Below, piece after piece: positions 35,935 through 38,949 of a stretch of DNA of 38,949 nt (positions are counted from its first letter, which is position 1; the number at the start of each line of letters is the position of its first letter). Made by a program: the position numbers and the translations under genes. This DNA comes from Alcaligenaceae bacterium (lineage in GTDB: Bacteria; Pseudomonadota; Gammaproteobacteria; Burkholderiales; Burkholderiaceae_B). The notes under the pieces are model-generated. The model did not search any database and was not told the origin of the DNA. It worked only from the letters and a program-made list of their open reading frames with translations. The stretch lies in NCBI GenBank assembly GCA_012727555.1, contig JAAYGT010000185.1:1-38949 (forward strand). The letters run 5' to 3'.

Positions 35935-35959
35935 TTATAGCCAAAGCACAACGATTGTG
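35935..35959 (-). promoter_or_regulatory. acpP promoter with adjacent palindrome
   Basis: A perfect TATAAT (35935-35940, minus strand) lies 33 bp before the acpP ATG. Six bases upstream of it is the palindrome CACAA-CGA-TTGTG (35947-35959), occupying the spacer, a possible operator. A clear -35 is not seen. Confidence 0.5.
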
Positions 35960-36045
35960 TTGCCGGCCGTGACAAAAAAACGGCACCGGCCCGGGTAGCA
36001 TTGAACCTTTGAAGGCTGCTCCACAAACCATATGCCCACAAATGC

Positions 36046-36077
36046 GACAGATTTTACCCCAGGACAGGGAATCTGTC
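36046..36077 (-). other. Stem-loop downstream of fabG
   Basis: GACAGATT and AATCTGTC (8-base arms) plus inner CCC/GGG form a hairpin 10 bp after the fabG stop. No U-run follows. It probably marks the 3' end or a processing site of the fabHDG message ahead of the separate acpP promoter. Confidence 0.4.
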
Positions 36078-36087
36078 GGCACCTAAC

Positions 36088-36828
36088 TTACATATACATG
36101 CCGCCATTGACATGCAACGTGGTTCCGGTGACATAGGCCGCTTCAGGCCCGGCCAGGAATGCAACGGCCTGGGCAATCTCTGTGGCCTGCCCCAGTCGCC
36201 CCAGAGGAATCTGCCCCATGATGGCGGCTGTCTGTGTTTCGTTCAGGGCGCGTGTCATGTCGGTATCAATGAAACCGGGAGCCACGCAGTTGACCGTTAT
36301 ATTGCGACTGCCAAGCTCCCGGGCCAGGGCACGGGACAAACCTGCCACGCCCGCCTTGGCGGCTGCATAGTTGGCCTGACCTGCATTTCCCATGGAACCA
36401 ATCACTGAAGTTATGTTGATGATACGCCCGGAACGGGCTTTCATCATGGGTTTGGTGACTGCTCGACTCAAGCGGAAAACAGCCGAGAGATTGGTATCGA
36501 TGACAGCTTGCCAGTCGTCGTCTTTCATGCGCATGGCGAGCGTATCACGGGTAATGCCGGCGTTATTGACCAGAATATGGGGGCCACCGTCAGTGGCCAA
36601 TTCCGCCACAAGTGCATCACACGCCTGGGCATCGTTCACATCGAGAACGACACCACGCCCTCCGAGAGAAGCCAGAGCCGATGAAATGGCATCGGCACCC
36701 GCTTGCGACGTTGCCGTGCCCGTCACAACCGCACCGCGTGCAGCCAATTCCTGGGCAATGGCCTGGCCTATGCCGCGTGTTGCACCCGTCACGAGGGCAA
36801 TCTTGCCCTTCAAAGGCAGCGTTTCCAT
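36088..36828 (-). CDS. fabG: 3-oxoacyl-[ACP] reductase
   Basis: FabG reduces 3-oxoacyl-ACP to 3-hydroxyacyl-ACP with NADPH. The short-chain dehydrogenase fold (246 residues) shows the nucleotide loop TGATRGIG (14-21), ILVNNAGITRD, the catalytic serine in NITSVIGSMG and YAAAKAG with the catalytic Tyr and Lys. It ends GTTLHVNGGMYM. Two in-frame ATGs exist: one at 36837 overlaps the fabD stop but has AAGGA directly adjoining it. The same AAGGA lies 8 nt before the ATG at 36826-36828, so the latter is preferred. Confidence 0.96.
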   Translation of the reverse strand: METLPLKGKIALVTGATRGIGQAIAQELAARGAVVTGTATSQAGADAISSALASLGGRGVVLDVNDAQACDALVAELATDGGPHILVNNAGITRDTLAMRMKDDDWQAVIDTNLSAVFRLSRAVTKPMMKARSGRIINITSVIGSMGNAGQANYAAAKAGVAGLSRALARELGSRNITVNCVAPGFIDTDMTRALNETQTAAIMGQIPLGRLGQATEIAQAVAFLAGPEAAYVTGTTLHVNGGMYM

Positions 36829-36833
36829 AAGAG

Positions 36834-37766
36834 TCATCCTTTCAGTGTTTCGAGAGCGGCCTGCAACGATTCAGGATCCGTAATGGCCAACCCCACCAGA
36901 TCACGATCAATACGCTTGGTAAGCCCATTGAGCACTTTGCCCGGACCGCACTCGACAATATGAGTAATGCCCTGTGCCTTCATGGCCTGCACCGTTTCAA
37001 CCCAGCGAACCGGATGCCAGGCCTGACGCACCAGCGCATCACGAATGGCATCGGGATCGGCAGGACATGCGACATCAACGTTATTGATGAGAGGAATGGA
37101 GGGCGAATTCAAAGTGACTGCTGCCAGCGCCCTGGACAGAACATCGGCTGCGGGGCGCAACAGACTGGAATGAAACGGCGCTGATACCGGCAAAAGCAAT
37201 GCTCTTTTTGCGCCGCGCGCCTTGGCCAGTTCGCAGGCGCGCTCGACAGCCGCCTTGTTTCCGGCAATAACCACCTGGGCTGGCGCATTGAAATTGACAG
37301 CCTCAACGATTTCACCTTGGGCCGCCTGACTGCAAACTTCGCGAACAACATCGTCATCAAGACCGAGAACGGCAGCCATCCCCCCCTGCCCCACGGGCAC
37401 TGCCGCTTGCATGGCATCGGCACGGACACGCACAATGCGGACCGCATCAGCCAGATCAAAGGCACCGGCAGCCGTCAGGGCAGAATATTCCCCCAGGCTA
37501 TGGCCTGCCACGAGATCGGGCGCGCGCCCGCCGGCAGCCACCCAGGCACGGTAGACAGCAACGGCAGAAGCCAGCATCACAGGCTGGGTATTCGTTGTGA
37601 GATTCAGTTCGTCAGCAGGGCCGCCCGCGATCAGTTGCGCGATATCCTGCCCCAACGCCTGCGAAGCCTGCGCCAGGGTGGACTCGACGGCAGCATGACC
37701 GGCCCAGGCATCCATCATGCCGACGGACTGCGAGCCTTGACCAGGAAAAACAAAAGCAATTTTCAT
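36834..37766 (-). CDS. fabD: Malonyl-CoA:ACP transacylase
   Basis: FabD loads malonate onto ACP. The 310-residue protein begins MKIAFVFPGQGSQSVGM, the family start. It has the active-site Ser90 in VAGHSLGEYSAL, RADAMQAAVPVGQGGMAAVL with the conserved arginine, and the histidine in VSAPFHSSLL. The ATG at 37764-37766 is preceded by GGGGAA; a TTG four codons upstream is rejected. It follows fabH by 58 bp and is coupled to fabG at its stop. Confidence 0.96.
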   Translation of the reverse strand: MKIAFVFPGQGSQSVGMMDAWAGHAAVESTLAQASQALGQDIAQLIAGGPADELNLTTNTQPVMLASAVAVYRAWVAAGGRAPDLVAGHSLGEYSALTAAGAFDLADAVRIVRVRADAMQAAVPVGQGGMAAVLGLDDDVVREVCSQAAQGEIVEAVNFNAPAQVVIAGNKAAVERACELAKARGAKRALLLPVSAPFHSSLLRPAADVLSRALAAVTLNSPSIPLINNVDVACPADPDAIRDALVRQAWHPVRWVETVQAMKAQGITHIVECGPGKVLNGLTKRIDRDLVGLAITDPESLQAALETLKG

Positions 37767-37824
37767 AGCGTTCCCCAAAAGTAGGCGAGGCAGTCACCCT
37801 GCACCTGCAATGACCGCCCCTGAA

Positions 37825-38799
37825 TTACATGCGAACCAGTACAGAGCCCCAGGTGAAACCGCCGCCCACCCCTTGCATCATGACGAGATCTCCGGCTTTG
37901 ATCCGGCCATCGTGACGGGCCGCATCAAGCGCCAGCGGGACACTGGCAGCCGACGTATTGGCATGCTGGTCAACCGTGACAACAACACGCTCGTCAGGCA
38001 CACCCAGACGACGCCCAAGAAAATTGATGATCCGTATGTTGGCCTGGTGCGGGACAAGCCAGTCGATATCGTCAAGTCGAACGCCGGCCATGGAACAGAC
38101 ATCGTTGGCCGAACGCGTGAGCGACGTGACGGCCAGCTTGAAAACTGCCTGACCGTCCATGCGCAAGAAGGGATCACCCACCACGGCGCCATGCGACACG
38201 TTGCCCGCAGCACAAAGAATGTTCATTTGGGAACCATCGGCCCCCAGCTTGGCGGCCAGAATACCGGGCTGGTCATCGGCACGCAGGACAACGGCACCCG
38301 CCCCGTCGCCGAACAGCACACAAGTACCTCGATCATTCCAGTCAAGGATGGAGGAAAAGACCTCGGCACCGATGACAAGAGCGGTGCGGGCACGACCGGC
38401 CTGGATAAAGGCATCGGCTGTTGTCAGGGCATAAACGAAACCGCTGCAGACAGCCTGAACATCGAATGCGGCACCGCCACGCGCACCCAGCGCAGCCTGC
38501 ACCAGGCAAGCGGTACTGGGAAAAATGTGGTCGGGTGTGGATGTTGCGACAATGATCAGATCAAGATCGGCAGCCTGAATACCCGCATCGAGCAGAGCAC
38601 GTCGCGCGGCTTCGGTCGCCAGCTGACTTGTGGTGACACCCGGATCAGCCAGATGCCTCTGCCGGATTCCGGTACGTTCGATGATCCAGTCATCTGACGT
38701 CTCGATATTGCGCGTCGCCAGCTCGGCGGCGAGATCATTATTGGTGACAACACGCGGCGGCAGAAAGCCGCCCGAACCGATTATCTTGGAATAAGGCAT
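37825..38799 (-). CDS. fabH: 3-oxoacyl-[ACP] synthase III
   Basis: FabH starts fatty-acid synthesis by condensing acetyl-CoA with malonyl-ACP. The 324-residue protein has the catalytic triad Cys118 ([11 protein letters not shown]), His251 (VPHQANIRI) and Asn281 ([10 protein letters not shown]), and ends [18 protein letters not shown] lies 6 nt before the ATG. It is 20 bp downstream of the partial plsX frame, in the standard plsX-fabH-fabD-fabG-acpP-fabF order. Confidence 0.97.
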   Translation of the reverse strand: MPYSKIIGSGGFLPPRVVTNNDLAAELATRNIETSDDWIIERTGIRQRHLADPGVTTSQLATEAARRALLDAGIQAADLDLIIVATSTPDHIFPSTACLVQAALGARGGAAFDVQAVCSGFVYALTTADAFIQAGRARTALVIGAEVFSSILDWNDRGTCVLFGDGAGAVVLRADDQPGILAAKLGADGSQMNILCAAGNVSHGAVVGDPFLRMDGQAVFKLAVTSLTRSANDVCSMAGVRLDDIDWLVPHQANIRIINFLGRRLGVPDERVVVTVDQHANTSAASVPLALDAARHDGRIKAGDLVMMQGVGGGFTWGSVLVRM

Positions 38800-38819
38800 A
38801 GTACCCTCCGGAACCCAGG

Positions 38820-38949
38820 CTATTGGCTGGAATCAGGGCTTGCGTTGGAGAGCGCCTGAGTCTGGCTGGCTGCGGCCAGCAGGCTCTGGCGAAGACGATC
38901 GATGGACGAAGTCGTGCCATCGAGCAGACCGTTCTGAACAGCTTCGTGG
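38820..38949 (-). CDS. plsX: Phosphate acyltransferase PlsX, C-terminal 42 residues only
   Basis: The right edge cuts a minus-strand frame ending in TAG at 38820-38822, with 42 residues visible (start [11 protein letters not shown], end NASPDSSQ). The fragment looks like a variable, largely helical C-terminal tail and has no diagnostic motif. The assignment rests on its place immediately before fabH, where plsX is almost always found, and on an AHEAV-like helix typical of the PlsX end. PlsX makes acyl-phosphate from acyl-ACP for phospholipid synthesis. Confidence 0.6.
   Translation of the reverse strand, partial: HEAVQNGLLDGTTSSIDRLRQSLLAAASQTQALSNASPDSSQ

Overview
This window looks like chromosomal core DNA from a betaproteobacterium of the order Burkholderiales, most likely near the Alcaligenaceae/Bordetella group. 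That placement rests on gene order (plsX-fabH-fabD-fabG-acpP-fabF-rpoE-rseA-rseB-mucD, then lepA-lepB-rnc-era-recO, and pyrG-kdsA) and on protein flavour. It is inference, since no database search was possible. Gene density is high, most genes are on the minus strand, and I see no tRNA, rRNA, CRISPR array, insertion sequence, prophage or obvious transferred island.

Layout, left to right. (1) 1-7.4 kb, minus strand: a partial DHA2-type MFS exporter, kdsA, pyrG, an aminopeptidase P, the 3-oxoacid CoA-transferase pair scoA-scoB and a hot-dog thioesterase. (2) 7.6-9.2 kb, plus: electron-transfer-flavoprotein:ubiquinone oxidoreductase. (3) 9.3-14.1 kb, minus: a GlcG/HbpS-like protein, a UMF1-type MFS protein, acetyl-CoA synthetase and an EamA transporter, probably one transcription unit. 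(4) 14.2-15.4 kb: a plus-strand structured region ending in a strong intrinsic terminator, an NlpC/P60 lipoprotein, and a convergent DUF2325 gene behind a near-consensus Fur box. (5) 15.5-20.4 kb: a CysB-type regulator, mmsA, an orphan branched-chain-type binding protein and a divergent LysR regulator. (6) 20.4-24.4 kb: lptF, with pepA-holC and a Bax-inhibitor-1 family gene running the other way. (7) 24.5-30.1 kb, minus: lepA-lepB-rnc-era-recO-PIN, tightly packed with start/stop overlaps. (8) 30.2-34.3 kb, minus: the sigma-E envelope-stress module (rpoE, rseA, rseB, mucD) led by a small YgfX-like ORF. (9) 34.3-38.9 kb, minus: the type II fatty-acid synthesis cluster.

Functionally, fatty-acid synthesis, Kdo synthesis, LPS export (lptF), signal peptidase and sigma-E stress control are all envelope biogenesis. 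The scoAB, mmsA, ETF-QO, acs and thioesterase genes belong to acyl-CoA and organic-acid catabolism.

The most interesting signals are not unknown protein families but RNA and operon-level structures. They are a terminator-ended plus-strand leader or small RNA with competing hairpins before the NlpC/P60 gene, a terminator-like hairpin buried inside the coding sequence just before rpoE, and a long structured terminator/attenuator between acpP and fabF. A Fur-box-controlled DUF2325 protein with five C-terminal cysteines, an unusually short RecO, and a PIN-domain gene coupled to recO are also notable. I do not see a convincing wholly new multi-gene system.
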